In this document: positions 17,182 to 26,288 of the stretch, piece by piece
How the letters are laid out: each line of letters opens with the position of its first letter
How positions within the stretch are numbered: position 1 is the stretch's first letter
Origin: G963668605 sp963668605
Lineage (GTDB): Bacteria; Acidobacteriota; Terriglobia; Bryobacterales; Bryobacteraceae
NCBI GenBank assembly: GCA_963668605.1
Contig: OY764903.1
Coordinates: 2,480,001-2,544,000 of the forward strand
DNA length: 64,000 nucleotides
Direction of reading: 5' to 3'
Notes under the pieces: generated by a model
The model's input: the letters and a program-made list of their open reading frames with translations, nothing else
Told to the model about the DNA's origin: nothing
Database searches by the model: none
Program-made: the position numbers and the translations under genes

Positions 17182-18867
17182 TTATGTTACCGTAAATGCC
17201 GCCGCCTGGTTCAAGATCTGTTTCGTATTCTTGTCCGTCACCTTGAGCCGAAGCAGATACTGACCGGGTTCCATACTCTTCAGCGGCAGAATCTTTTCAA
17301 TCGTCACTTGCGTCGCCGATGCGTTCTCGAGAGTGTTCAGCTCCTCGCTAAACTCCAGCACCTTCTCGTTGTTGCCCTTCCTAACGATCTCATAGTCGAT
17401 GGTGCCGTTCGGCTTCTGGGTCTTTTCGTCGGGCGAAAAGTTGTAAAGCTGGAGGTACAGGCCCATCTTTTCTTCCCGCTTGAAGCTCTCCGAGAGCCGC
17501 GGGCGGACCTTCGACGTGCCGATGACAAACTGGCCCGTGCCGATACTACGCGTCGGAACCTTTTCGATCTGGTCGGCGAGAATCAGCGAGCTCGCACCGA
17601 GCTTCTCATCCTCGTAGCGCGGGATGTTCAGAGCAACCTCGTAGTTGTTCATGTTGTTGCCGATAATGTCCTTGGCGACAACATTCAAGCGGTACATGCC
17701 GGGCGCGAGAAAGATCGACTTCTGATAGACGGATTGGCCCACGGCCGCCTGTGTCAATAACTCCGCGGGCACTTCCACCGAGACCACGTCTTCAAAGACA
17801 TTGACCACACGCCGCGCCATGGAGGTGACGCGCGCATATATATTGATGACGGACTTGGAGACGCCATCCTTGGTCTGGAACTGCAAGTCCTTCTTGTCGA
17901 ACTGCAGGGTGACGTTGGTCTGGATCGTCGAATTCGTCATCTTCATGAAGTCCGCGCGCACCTGCATGGGCAGCGTGTTGTAGCGGATCGACGAACTCAC
18001 AGCCGACTCCAGATCCTTGAACTTGACGGCTGGCGGTTTCTGCAGCTTGGCGAACTGTTCGAGGCGCTCGAACTGGTTCATGCTGTTAGGCAGCGGACTG
18101 TCGCCGGTGCCGAGGCGCGTGCCGTCGGTCCGGTTGAAGCGGTCGGCCTTGGTAGACAGGCCCATCTGCTCATTCAACGTAAGGCCCGCGTTGGGCACCA
18201 TCATGAGCGCGTCTTTCTCTGATGGGTCCATCGTCATGCGATACTCGCCGGTCATGGTTGGATCGACGAATTCGATGTTTACATCCGTATTGATGCCTTC
18301 AATCCAGCGGTAGCGCCATTTCTCGAAGGGATACGTGGAGGTGGTGCCGCCGCCCTCTTCCATCGGACGCTCATAGCTGCCGCCCGAAGGATGCGATTCA
18401 ATTTCATCGGGCGGGCCGAAAGTGATGTAGATACGGCCGCGGTCGGTCTTCCAACCCGGGATACCCGAGGCGTAACGCTCATTGGCGTAAGCGATACGGC
18501 GATAGTGTTCTTCCTTGAACTCGTTCTCAGCGGTATCCGGAGACGGGTCGCGGCGCAGCCAGAACTGTTCGATGAACTGCTCTTTTTCCTCGTCGGTGCT
18601 GAAGCGCTTGAAAGCCGTACGTTCTTCGTCGGTGATGATATAGGAGACGTCTTCGTTCAACCACTTACGGTAGGGGCCTTCGAGTTCCTTCCGCAGTTTG
18701 TCCTCGCGTTTGCGTTTCTCCTTGTCCGTCATCGGCTTGGCGAGAGTTTCCCGTTTGGGAGCGTCGGCCGCCGGTTTTTTGGAATCCTTCTGTTGCGCCC
18801 AAAGGGCGGACGCCGGGACGAGAAGGGCCAAAATCGAACTGAGTGCGAATAGAGGCTTCGCGTTCAT
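17182..18867 (-). CDS. GWxTD domain-containing exported protein
   Basis: 561 residues from ATG 18867; an in-frame GTG at 18876 is less likely because the signal peptide begins MNAKPLFALSSILALLVP. After a charged linker (TDKEKRKREDKLRKEL), the family motif appears as SGIPGWKTDRGRIYITFGPP with ESHPSGGSYERP and FEKWRYRW following. These proteins occur in Acidobacteriota, Bacteroidota and relatives; function is unknown, though the fold is periplasmic. The C-terminal ~250 residues contain beta-sandwich-like strands (VEVPAELLTQAAVGQ, GQYLLRLKVTDKNTK). Followed by the barrel gene at 17135, so possibly co-transcribed. Confidence 0.85.
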   Translation of the reverse strand: MNAKPLFALSSILALLVPASALWAQQKDSKKPAADAPKRETLAKPMTDKEKRKREDKLRKELEGPYRKWLNEDVSYIITDEERTAFKRFSTDEEKEQFIEQFWLRRDPSPDTAENEFKEEHYRRIAYANERYASGIPGWKTDRGRIYITFGPPDEIESHPSGGSYERPMEEGGGTTSTYPFEKWRYRWIEGINTDVNIEFVDPTMTGEYRMTMDPSEKDALMMVPNAGLTLNEQMGLSTKADRFNRTDGTRLGTGDSPLPNSMNQFERLEQFAKLQKPPAVKFKDLESAVSSSIRYNTLPMQVRADFMKMTNSTIQTNVTLQFDKKDLQFQTKDGVSKSVINIYARVTSMARRVVNVFEDVVSVEVPAELLTQAAVGQSVYQKSIFLAPGMYRLNVVAKDIIGNNMNNYEVALNIPRYEDEKLGASSLILADQIEKVPTRSIGTGQFVIGTSKVRPRLSESFKREEKMGLYLQLYNFSPDEKTQKPNGTIDYEIVRKGNNEKVLEFSEELNTLENASATQVTIEKILPLKSMEPGQYLLRLKVTDKNTKQILNQAAAFTVT

Positions 18868-19028
18868 ATGCAACACACCGCTTTCCAGAACATGCTCTGC
18901 GCTACCTTAGATTTTAAAGCCGTTATTCAGGAGGGTCAAGTCAACTTTCGGAGTCAACCTCATCTCACCGCCCTTAGACGGCTATGGATGCGTCTCGGTT
19001 TCCAGATCAAACGGCGTGCGCTATGCCG

Positions 19029-19790
19029 TCAAACCGTCGAGGAAGCGCTGGAGATCGGGCCATCCTGCTCGTCGACAACCACCGGAGGATTGTAGGTCAG
19101 AATCCGGCCGCAACTTTCGCAGTGGATCACCTGCCCGTTGGAAAGTTTCAATTCCTGATAGAACTGCGGGCGCAGCATCATATTGCAGCCATCGCAGCGG
19201 CCATCGGTCGCGTCGGCGATGGCTGCGCCGGAGTGCTTCTTGAGGATCCGCTTGTATTCTTTGAGAACCTGTGGCTTCACACCCGCAGCGACGGACTCGT
19301 GTTCGGCGGTCACTTTGGCAAGTTGCTTCTTGTCCTCGGCCGTGCGCAACTCCGCGTTCTTTTTCTCCCTGTCGACGCTGGCCTTCTCGGCCTTGAGCCG
19401 TTCTTCGGCGGCCTTGACGGCCTTGTCGAAGGGTTCGGATTCCGACATCAATTCGAGGATGCGGTCCTCGTACTTCTTGGTCTGTACCTCGCAGAAGGTG
19501 ATTTCGCTCTGGAAGGCCTTGTACTGGTCGTTGGTCTTGGCGATCAGCAACTGGTCGCGGAGCTTGGAAATCTTCTGCTCCTGCAACTGGATTTCGCCTT
19601 CGCACTTCTTGCGTTCGCGCAAATTTGCAGCGAGCGCGGCACGATCGACTTCAAGGCGGCGCTGATGTTGTTCGAGTGCTTTTTCAATGGAAGCGACGCG
19701 TTTGGGAAGGGTCGCAATCTCTTTTTGGAGTTCTGCTATCCGCTGGTCTATGTCCTGCAGCCGGATGACCAGATCGATTTCAGAGGTCAT
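19029..19790 (-). CDS. Coiled-coil C4-type zinc ribbon protein (CdsZ / DUF164-like)
   Basis: 253 residues. Residues about 5-190 form a long coiled coil (IRLQDIDQRIAELQKEIATL through KKQLAKVTAEHESV). The C-terminus carries a zinc ribbon with two CxxC pairs: GRCDGCNMMLRP and IHCESCGRIL, separated by about 20 residues. This architecture matches the widespread zf-RING_7 family, including chlamydial CdsZ; most members lack a defined role. Its ATG overlaps the stop of the FadR-type regulator by four bases, so translation is coupled. A short Ser/Val tail follows the ribbon. Confidence 0.85.
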   Translation of the reverse strand: MTSEIDLVIRLQDIDQRIAELQKEIATLPKRVASIEKALEQHQRRLEVDRAALAANLRERKKCEGEIQLQEQKISKLRDQLLIAKTNDQYKAFQSEITFCEVQTKKYEDRILELMSESEPFDKAVKAAEERLKAEKASVDREKKNAELRTAEDKKQLAKVTAEHESVAAGVKPQVLKEYKRILKKHSGAAIADATDGRCDGCNMMLRPQFYQELKLSNGQVIHCESCGRILTYNPPVVVDEQDGPISSASSTV

Positions 19791-20584
19791 TTCTTCTCTG
19801 ATTCTAACACGCTCTGAGACTGTGGACGCTGACGCGCCTTCTGCCGCCGCGGCTCGGTGAGCGGCTGGATTCTTTCAAATTGCTCGAACGGGATCGCGGG
19901 CGAACCGGCCTGCAACAGCAGCTTGCGTGCGTCGGTGAGGTGTTCCGCCATGCGCGTGCGGGCTTCGTCCGGTTTGCGCTTGTCGATCGCCGTATAGATG
20001 GGACGGTGGAAAGCGAGCGTGTGTTTGCTGTCGACCATGCGCGAGGTGACGATCATGCTCTTGCCCATCGAGCGATGGATCAGGCTAAACAGACGGTCGC
20101 ACAGCAGGTTACCGGCCGCACGGAAGATGGCCTGGTGAAATTCAAGATCGGCCTCAATGGCTTTCTCCTGATCGCGCACTTTCTCCATCATCTGGAGCGA
20201 AGCGCGCAAGGCAACGAGGTGTTCGCTAGTGGCATACTGCGCCGCACGGGCGGCCAGTTCGGGCTCCACAATCAAGCGCGTTTCGATCAGGTCGAGCAAC
20301 GAGATGCCATCGAGCAGAAACAGAAACTCGAGCGGCTCGCTCAGGATCAGCGAAGCGCTATCGGTCACGTATGTTCCGTCTCCGACGCGCTGCCGGATGA
20401 CGCCCATAATATCGAGCACCTTGAGCGCATGGCGCAGGCTCGAACGGCTCACCGCAAAGCGCTCGGCCAGTTCGCGCTCGGGCGGCAGCCGCGCGCCGGG
20501 CTGCAACACGCCCTGTCCGATCAATACCTTGAATCGTCCAACTAACTGGTGTGTAAGATCCTGCTTGGGTTCGCTCTCGATCAT
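19787..20584 (-). CDS. FadR-subfamily GntR transcriptional regulator
   Basis: 265 residues. The N-terminal winged helix spans about 10-75 with GARLPPERELAERFAVSR and RHALKVLDIMGVIRQRVGDG. The C-terminal FCD all-helical ligand domain contains DLEFHQAIFRAAGNLL and HRPIYTAIDKRKPDEAR, with Asp/His residues placed as in metal-binding FCD domains. Members control uptake and breakdown of organic acids or sugar acids. AGGAAGAG precedes ATG 20584. It sits 14 bases after murJ and overlaps the zinc-ribbon gene by four bases; no obvious target operon is adjacent. Confidence 0.88.
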   Translation of the reverse strand: MIESEPKQDLTHQLVGRFKVLIGQGVLQPGARLPPERELAERFAVSRSSLRHALKVLDIMGVIRQRVGDGTYVTDSASLILSEPLEFLFLLDGISLLDLIETRLIVEPELAARAAQYATSEHLVALRASLQMMEKVRDQEKAIEADLEFHQAIFRAAGNLLCDRLFSLIHRSMGKSMIVTSRMVDSKHTLAFHRPIYTAIDKRKPDEARTRMAEHLTDARKLLLQAGSPAIPFEQFERIQPLTEPRRQKARQRPQSQSVLESEKK

Positions 20585-20598
20585 GGCTCTTCCTGAGT

Positions 20599-22179
20599 CT
20601 ACACCTTAGGCTCATGCCGCCGCGCCGGACCAGCGGCCGCCCGTAGCGCCAAGTCCAGTTCGGCCACCTGAAACAACCGGCACAACACATAGAACACAGC
20701 GACGCCGAGCGGGACCGAGAGCAGCAGATCGACGATCCGGGCACGGGCGCCCACGCCTAGCGATAGCCCGATGAAACCGCTCGACAGATACACGGCCACG
20801 CCCATCGCCGCCGAAGCGGCAAGCACCTTGAGAAACGTGGCGAACAGGGCGCGCCCGTGAATGCCGCCGATGCGGTTGCGCAGAATCACGAAGAGCACCA
20901 CGAAGTTAAAGAGCGCTACGGCCGACGTTGAGAGCGCCAATCCGGAATGGCCGAAGCCTGTGTGCGTGGTCATCACGTAGGAGACGGCGAAATTGATCAC
21001 GATGGAGAACAGACTCACGACCATCGGTGTGCGCGCGTCGTGCAGCGTGTAGAACGCCGGAGTCAAGACTTTCAGCGCCGAGTAACCGGCCAGCCCGATC
21101 GCGTAGCACGAAAGCGCGCTCGCCGTCTGCTGGGTATCGTAGAGCTGAAACCTGCCGGTCTGATAGATTGCGCCAATCATCGAGCGCCCCAGCACAATCA
21201 GTCCAACCGAGGACGGAATCGTCAGCAGGAAGACCATGCCGAGCGAGCGCGAAAGCGTCTTGCGGAACTCGTCCATATTGCCCGCCACCGCGCTGCGCGT
21301 GATCGAGGGCAGCGTGGCCGAGCCGATCGCGACCCCGAACAAACCGAGCGGCAATTGCAGGAATCGGAACGCATAGCCCAGCCAACTGGTGGGACCGTCC
21401 ATGCCGCGGATTGGATCGTTGATCTGCGAGGCGAAATACGTATTCACCATCACGTTCACCTGCACGGCCGCGTTGCCCAGAATGGCCGGCGCCATCAAGG
21501 CGCCGACGTGGCGCAAGCCCGGGTGCGACCAATCGAAGCGCGGACGGAAGATGAAGCCGTGCCGCCGCAACAGCGGAATCTGCACGACCAGTTGCAGTGC
21601 TCCTCCGAAGACGACGCCCCAGGCCATGCCCTCCAGCTTCGAGATGCCGAGCGCAGGCCCCCAGACAAACCCCGCCAGCACGCCGAAGCCAACCGAGCCG
21701 AGATTGAAAAACGTTGATGACAAGGCGGGCATGAAGAACGTGCGGCAGGCATTCAAAATCCCCATCACCTGCGCCGCAAGCGCGACCAGCAGCAGGAACG
21801 GAAACATGATCCGCGTCATCGTCACGGCGAGTTCGAACTTGCCGGGCACGGCGAGGAAACCGGGCGCCAGCAGCCGGACGATATACGGGCTGAGTAACAT
21901 GCCGAACAGGCAGAACGAGCCGACGACAACCAGAATGGCCGTGGCAACAAGGTTTGCCAACTCGCCCGCTTCCCGCTTGCTCTTGGTCGCCAGGTATTCG
22001 GTGAAGGTCGGCACAAAAGCGGACGACAGCGCCCCTTCGGCGAAGAGATCGCGTGTCAGGTTGGGAATTCGAAAGCCGAGCAGAAAGGCGTCATACGCCA
22101 TGCTTGCGCCAAACAGGCTGGCCATTACGCGTTCGCGTACGACACCCGTAAGGCGGCTGGCGAGGACCGCGGCCGACAT
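20599..22179 (-). CDS. murJ: Lipid II flippase MurJ
   Basis: 526 residues from ATG 22179, a normal MurJ length, with about 14 transmembrane helices. Conserved family blocks are visible: SRLTGVVRERVMASLFGASM, DAFLLGFRIPNLTRDLFAEG, ALSSAFVPTFTEYL and LQLPLGLFGVAIGSATLPS. It flips the lipid-linked peptidoglycan precursor across the inner membrane. Family alignment predicts about ten or more residues before SAAVLASRL, and the frame is open upstream (…SVARSAGV), but contains no ATG, GTG or TTG. CTG at 22239, preceded by GGAGG, is the only near-canonical candidate. The M20 peptidase gene ends 124 bases upstream of the ATG; the FadR-type regulator follows after 14 bases. Confidence 0.93.
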   Translation of the reverse strand: MSAAVLASRLTGVVRERVMASLFGASMAYDAFLLGFRIPNLTRDLFAEGALSSAFVPTFTEYLATKSKREAGELANLVATAILVVVGSFCLFGMLLSPYIVRLLAPGFLAVPGKFELAVTMTRIMFPFLLLVALAAQVMGILNACRTFFMPALSSTFFNLGSVGFGVLAGFVWGPALGISKLEGMAWGVVFGGALQLVVQIPLLRRHGFIFRPRFDWSHPGLRHVGALMAPAILGNAAVQVNVMVNTYFASQINDPIRGMDGPTSWLGYAFRFLQLPLGLFGVAIGSATLPSITRSAVAGNMDEFRKTLSRSLGMVFLLTIPSSVGLIVLGRSMIGAIYQTGRFQLYDTQQTASALSCYAIGLAGYSALKVLTPAFYTLHDARTPMVVSLFSIVINFAVSYVMTTHTGFGHSGLALSTSAVALFNFVVLFVILRNRIGGIHGRALFATFLKVLAASAAMGVAVYLSSGFIGLSLGVGARARIVDLLLSVPLGVAVFYVLCRLFQVAELDLALRAAAGPARRHEPKV

Positions 22180-22302
22180 GACGCCGGCCGAACGCGCTAC
22201 GCTCTCCGATTGTGACGCTGGATTTGCTTCTGTGGACAGGGATCCTCCGCCGGCCCAGGCTGGCCTATTACCGGTGCTGGGCTCTATTTTCCGAACTGGG
22301 CA

Positions 22303-23673
22303 CTATCTTCCGTACTGCTCAAAAAAATGAGCGATGGTCTTGATACCCGTATAGTAGTTTTCCACTTTGAATTTCTCATTGGGCGAATGCAGTCCGTCAT
22401 CGGGTAGTCCAAAGCCCATCAGAATGGTAGGAATTCCAAGGTGCTTCGCAAAATCGCCGACGATCGGAATCGAGCCGCCGGAACGGATGAAGACCGTCTC
22501 GCGTCCCATCAGTTCCTGAAACGACTGCGCGGCGAATTGAATCGCGGGGTGCTCGGGATCGACCACCAGGCCGGGCGAGGCGCTGAGCACCTTCACCTCC
22601 ATCCGGATACCGGCCGGCGTGTTCTTCGCAACCCACTCCCGGAAGGCCGCGATCACCTTGTCCAGATCCTGCGCGGGGACCAGGCGCACGCTAACCTTGG
22701 CCGTGGCCTTCGCGGGAATCACTGTTTTCGCGCCGGCGCCGGTGAAGCCGCCCGCGATGCCGTGAACTTCGAGCGTAGGCCGCGACCAGACGCGCTCGAA
22801 AATCATGCGATCCGGCTCACCCGTGAGACAGCTCGAACCGACTTCTCTTTCGAGGAACTCCGCCTCATTGAAAGGCAGATTCTTCCAACTCTCGATCTCT
22901 TTCGCGGCAGGCTCCAGAACGTCGTCGTAGATACCGGGAATCAGGATCCGGCCGTCGCTGTCCTTGGCCTTGGCCAGTAATTCGATCAGGCCATACACGG
23001 CGTTGGGCGCCGCGCCGCCATAGAGGCCCGAATGCAGGTCGCGCGACGAACCGCTTGCTTCCACTTCAAAATAGATCAGCCCGCGCAGGCCGATGCAGAG
23101 CGTCGGAATGCCTTCGGCATAGAGCGCGGTATCGGAGACCAGCGCGACGTCGGCTTTGAGCCTGACGGGATTCTCCGCGACGTATTTCGCGATGGATGCG
23201 CCGCCCACCTCCTCTTCGCCTTCAAGGATGAACTTTACGTTGACGGGCAGCTTGCCCTGCTTGGCGAAGAGCGTTTCGATGGCTTTGATGTGCATGTACA
23301 TCTGGCCCTTGTCGTCGACTGCGCCGCGCGCGTAGAGGTTGCCGTTGCGGATCGTGGGCTCGAACGGCGGGCTCTCCCACAGCTCCAGCGGATCCGGGGG
23401 CTGCACGTCGAAGTGGCCATAGCAAAGCACGGTCGGCTTGCCGGGCGCATGTAGCCAATCGGCATAGACCAGCGGATGCCGCGCCGTCGGAATGATCTCA
23501 ATGTTTTCGAGACCGGCCGTCTTCATCGCGTCGGCGCAGAACTGCGCCGCGAGTTTCACGTCCGCTTCATTTTCCGGAAGCGTGCTGATGCTCGGGATCC
23601 GAATGAACGCCTTCAGCTCCTGGAGAAAGCGTTCGCGATGGGAGTCTACGTAAGCGCCGGTCGTCTGGAACAT
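22303..23673 (-). CDS. M20-family dipeptidase / carboxypeptidase
   Basis: 456 residues from ATG 23673 (MFQTTGAYVDSHRERF), which matches family N-termini; the longer in-frame start at 23748 lies inside the upstream gene. Metal-ligand motifs are present: CYGHFDVQPPDP (His and Asp), GAVDDKGQMY (bridging Asp), LEGEEEVGG (general-base Glu and ligand), and a C-terminal GGSIPIVGDF. A dimerisation insert spans about 190-330. The enzyme is a dinuclear zinc peptidase acting on dipeptides or small peptides, probably in the cytoplasm. It starts four bases after the VTT membrane protein stop, so it is translationally coupled in the ligA run. Confidence 0.9.
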   Translation of the reverse strand: MFQTTGAYVDSHRERFLQELKAFIRIPSISTLPENEADVKLAAQFCADAMKTAGLENIEIIPTARHPLVYADWLHAPGKPTVLCYGHFDVQPPDPLELWESPPFEPTIRNGNLYARGAVDDKGQMYMHIKAIETLFAKQGKLPVNVKFILEGEEEVGGASIAKYVAENPVRLKADVALVSDTALYAEGIPTLCIGLRGLIYFEVEASGSSRDLHSGLYGGAAPNAVYGLIELLAKAKDSDGRILIPGIYDDVLEPAAKEIESWKNLPFNEAEFLEREVGSSCLTGEPDRMIFERVWSRPTLEVHGIAGGFTGAGAKTVIPAKATAKVSVRLVPAQDLDKVIAAFREWVAKNTPAGIRMEVKVLSASPGLVVDPEHPAIQFAAQSFQELMGRETVFIRSGGSIPIVGDFAKHLGIPTILMGFGLPDDGLHSPNEKFKVENYYTGIKTIAHFFEQYGR

Positions 23674-23677
23674 ACAG

Positions 23678-24265
23678 CTATTGTAGCTGCGCTTGACGCT
23701 GGCGGTCCGAGACGCGCACCAGCAAGTACAAGGCGACGAAGAGCGCAATGGAGAGCAGCGAGATGGAGGTCTTATGCGCGAGCAGCCAGGCCATGGAGTG
23801 CTCTCCGAGCTTCACGCCGAGAAAGGCCAGGCCAAAGTAGCGCGGAATGCGCGCGGCAAGCAGTACCAAAACGAACGACCGCGTCCTGACACCGAATGCG
23901 CCGGCGCACAGGATGAACACCTTGAGCGGCAGCGGAATCGGCAGCAGCGCGGGGATGAAGACCGTGATCAGGCCGTAGCGCAGAAACCAGCAGCGGAACT
24001 TTGCGCCGCGCTCGCTGGACGTGTGGCGCTCGAGATACGCCTGGCCGCCGCGGCGGCCGATGTAATACAAAACCAGGCTGCCGAGCAGCGAGCCGAGCGT
24101 CGCGAACAACGCGCCCAGATAGCCGCTGCGCGCGCTGAGCGTTGCCACCACCGTGACCAGAACATCGACGCCACCGGGAATTGGAATACCAGCCGAATCG
24201 ATCAGAGCGAGGAGCAGTACGCCGCCGGGCCCCCACGAAACCAGAGTCGCAACCAGGCTATTCAT
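23678..24265 (-). CDS. VTT (DedA/SNARE-associated) domain membrane protein
   Basis: 195 residues with about five hydrophobic segments. Typical VTT-domain features are visible: a GPGGVLLLALIDSAGIPIPGG amphipathic re-entrant stretch near residues 12-31, GSLLGSLVLYYIGRRGG, and PALLPIPLPLKVFILCAGAF with the conserved prolines. Relatives act in polyprenyl-phosphate or phospholipid translocation and membrane homeostasis. Its ATG overlaps the ligA stop by four bases (ATGA) and it is followed four bases later by the M20 peptidase gene. Confidence 0.85.
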   Translation of the reverse strand: MNSLVATLVSWGPGGVLLLALIDSAGIPIPGGVDVLVTVVATLSARSGYLGALFATLGSLLGSLVLYYIGRRGGQAYLERHTSSERGAKFRCWFLRYGLITVFIPALLPIPLPLKVFILCAGAFGVRTRSFVLVLLAARIPRYFGLAFLGVKLGEHSMAWLLAHKTSISLLSIALFVALYLLVRVSDRQRQAQLQ

Positions 24266-26247
24266 GTGCCGGTCATTTCCAGAAGCTGGCGCTCGTCAAT
24301 CACCGTCAGACCCAGCGTGCGCGCCTTCTCCAACTTTGAACCGGCCTCCGCGCCGGCGACGACGTAATGCGTCTTCTTGCTGACGGAGCCGGCAACCTTG
24401 CCGCCCGCCGCCTCGATCTTCTCCTTGGCCTGCTCGCGGCTGAGCGTAGGCAATGTGCCCGTCAGGACGAAGGTCAAGCCGCGGAGCGCTCCTCCGGCGT
24501 TGCGTTTTTCATGGGTAAACTGGAGTCCCGCCGCGCGCAGCCGCTCGACCAGTTCGCGGTTGCGCGGCTCATGGAAAAATTGCCGTACGCTCTGAGCCAC
24601 CTTCGGGCCCACCTCTTCGGCACGCTGCAACGAGACCTCGTCCGCGTCGCGAATTTCGTCCAGGCCGCCAAAAGCATCCGCAAGAATCGCGGCGGTGCGT
24701 TCGCCGACAAACGGTATGCCAAGGCCATTCAGCACGCGCGGTAGCGGCCGTTGCTTCGATGCTTCGATATTCTGCAAAATCTTCTCCGCGGACTTTTCGC
24801 CCATGCGTTCGAGCGCCGTGAGATCCGCGCGGCAGAGCGCGTACAGATCGGCCACGCTCTTGACAAGGCCGCGCCCGACCAGTTGTTCCACGAGCGCCTC
24901 GCCCATGCCATCGATATCCATCACGCCGCGGGCGGCGAAATGCAGCACGGATTCCCTCAAGCGTGCCGGGCAGTTCGTGTTGATGCAGCGGCGCGCGGAT
25001 TCGCCCTCTTCGCGCACAACTTCTCCGCCGCACACGGGGCACTCCCTGGGCATCACGAAAGCACGCCGTTCGGCGCCCTGCGCTTCGACACGCACAATCT
25101 TCGGGATCACGTCTCCGCTGCGTTCGACGACCACAGTGTCGCCGATTTGCACGCCGAGCCGCTCGATCTCGTCTTCGTTGTGCAGCGTGGCGCGGGTAAC
25201 GCTCACGCCGCTGACGTTCACCGCGCGAAGATGCGCGACCGGCGTGAGCGCACCCGTGCGTCCCACCTGTACCTCGATATTTTCGAGAACCGTGCTGCAT
25301 TGCCGCGCCGGGTACTTGTAGGCAATGGCCCAGCGCGGCGCTTTCGCGGTCCAGCCGAGGCGCTGCTGTTGTGCAAGGGAATCGACCTTCGCAACCACGC
25401 CGTCGATCTCATACGGCAGGGAGTCGCGGCGCGCTTCCCATCCGGCGCAGAACGCGAGCAACTCGTCGAGGTTCGCGCACAGGCGGCGCTCGGGATTGAC
25501 CTTAAACTGCAACGCCGCCAGCGCTTCGAGAGATTCCCAATGGCTCTCGAAATGGAACTGGCCGTCCACCAGCAGGAAGTAAGTAAAGTAGTCGAGTTGG
25601 CGCGCCGCGCTGATAGCGGGGTCGAGAACGCGCAGCGAGCCGGCGGCGGAGTTGCGCGGATTGGCGTAGGGCTTGCGGCCCTCCCGTTCACAGTCGGCGT
25701 TGAGCCGCTCGAAGGCCGCGCGGTCCATAATGACTTCGCCGCGCACTTCGAACGACGACGGACCGCCGTCGACCCTCAGGGGCAGCGAACGGATCGTGCG
25801 CGCGTTCTCCGTGACGTCTTCACCCACCGCTCCGTCGCCGCGCGTGATCGCCTGGTGAAAGACGCCGCCGTGAAAATGCGCCGCCATCGAGAGGCCATCC
25901 ATCTTCAATTCGGCCACATAGCGAAACGCCTCGCCGCCCAGCCCCTCGCGCACGCGGCGGTCGAATTCGCGCAACTCGCCCTCGTTCAGCGCGTTGTCGA
26001 GACTGAGCATCGGCGCGGAGTGGCGTACCTTGACGAAGCCTTCGCGCGGCTTTCCGCCGACGCGCTGCGTGGGCGAATCCGACGTAACCAATTCGGGAAA
26101 TTCGGCTTCGAGCGATTGGAGCCGGCGCATCAACGCATCGTAATCGGCATCGGAAACAGCGGGTTGATCGAGCACATAATAGAGGTGCTCGTGGCGCCGC
26201 AGTTCGGCGCGTAGCGCTTCGATCTCGGGATGGGGCTGCTTCGACAT
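24262..26247 (-). CDS. ligA: NAD-dependent DNA ligase
   Basis: 661 residues from ATG 26247 (MSKQPHPEIEALR), matching family N-termini; an in-frame start at 26286 adds 13 atypical residues. Domains in order: Ia (YYVLDQPAVSDADYDALM), adenylation with the nucleophilic lysine in AELKMDGLSM, OB-fold, a zinc finger with CPVCGGEVV and CINTNCPARL, HhH repeats (GLGIPFVGERTAAILADAFG) and a C-terminal BRCT (GLTFVLTGTLPTLSREQAKE). It seals nicks in replication and repair. The gene heads the minus-strand run with the VTT and M20 genes and is divergent from the lipid kinase. Confidence 0.97.
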   Translation of the reverse strand: MSKQPHPEIEALRAELRRHEHLYYVLDQPAVSDADYDALMRRLQSLEAEFPELVTSDSPTQRVGGKPREGFVKVRHSAPMLSLDNALNEGELREFDRRVREGLGGEAFRYVAELKMDGLSMAAHFHGGVFHQAITRGDGAVGEDVTENARTIRSLPLRVDGGPSSFEVRGEVIMDRAAFERLNADCEREGRKPYANPRNSAAGSLRVLDPAISAARQLDYFTYFLLVDGQFHFESHWESLEALAALQFKVNPERRLCANLDELLAFCAGWEARRDSLPYEIDGVVAKVDSLAQQQRLGWTAKAPRWAIAYKYPARQCSTVLENIEVQVGRTGALTPVAHLRAVNVSGVSVTRATLHNEDEIERLGVQIGDTVVVERSGDVIPKIVRVEAQGAERRAFVMPRECPVCGGEVVREEGESARRCINTNCPARLRESVLHFAARGVMDIDGMGEALVEQLVGRGLVKSVADLYALCRADLTALERMGEKSAEKILQNIEASKQRPLPRVLNGLGIPFVGERTAAILADAFGGLDEIRDADEVSLQRAEEVGPKVAQSVRQFFHEPRNRELVERLRAAGLQFTHEKRNAGGALRGLTFVLTGTLPTLSREQAKEKIEAAGGKVAGSVSKKTHYVVAGAEAGSKLEKARTLGLTVIDERQLLEMTGT

Positions 26248-26288
26248 CGGACTATAATGAACGTATCGCCATCTACAAGAATACACGC

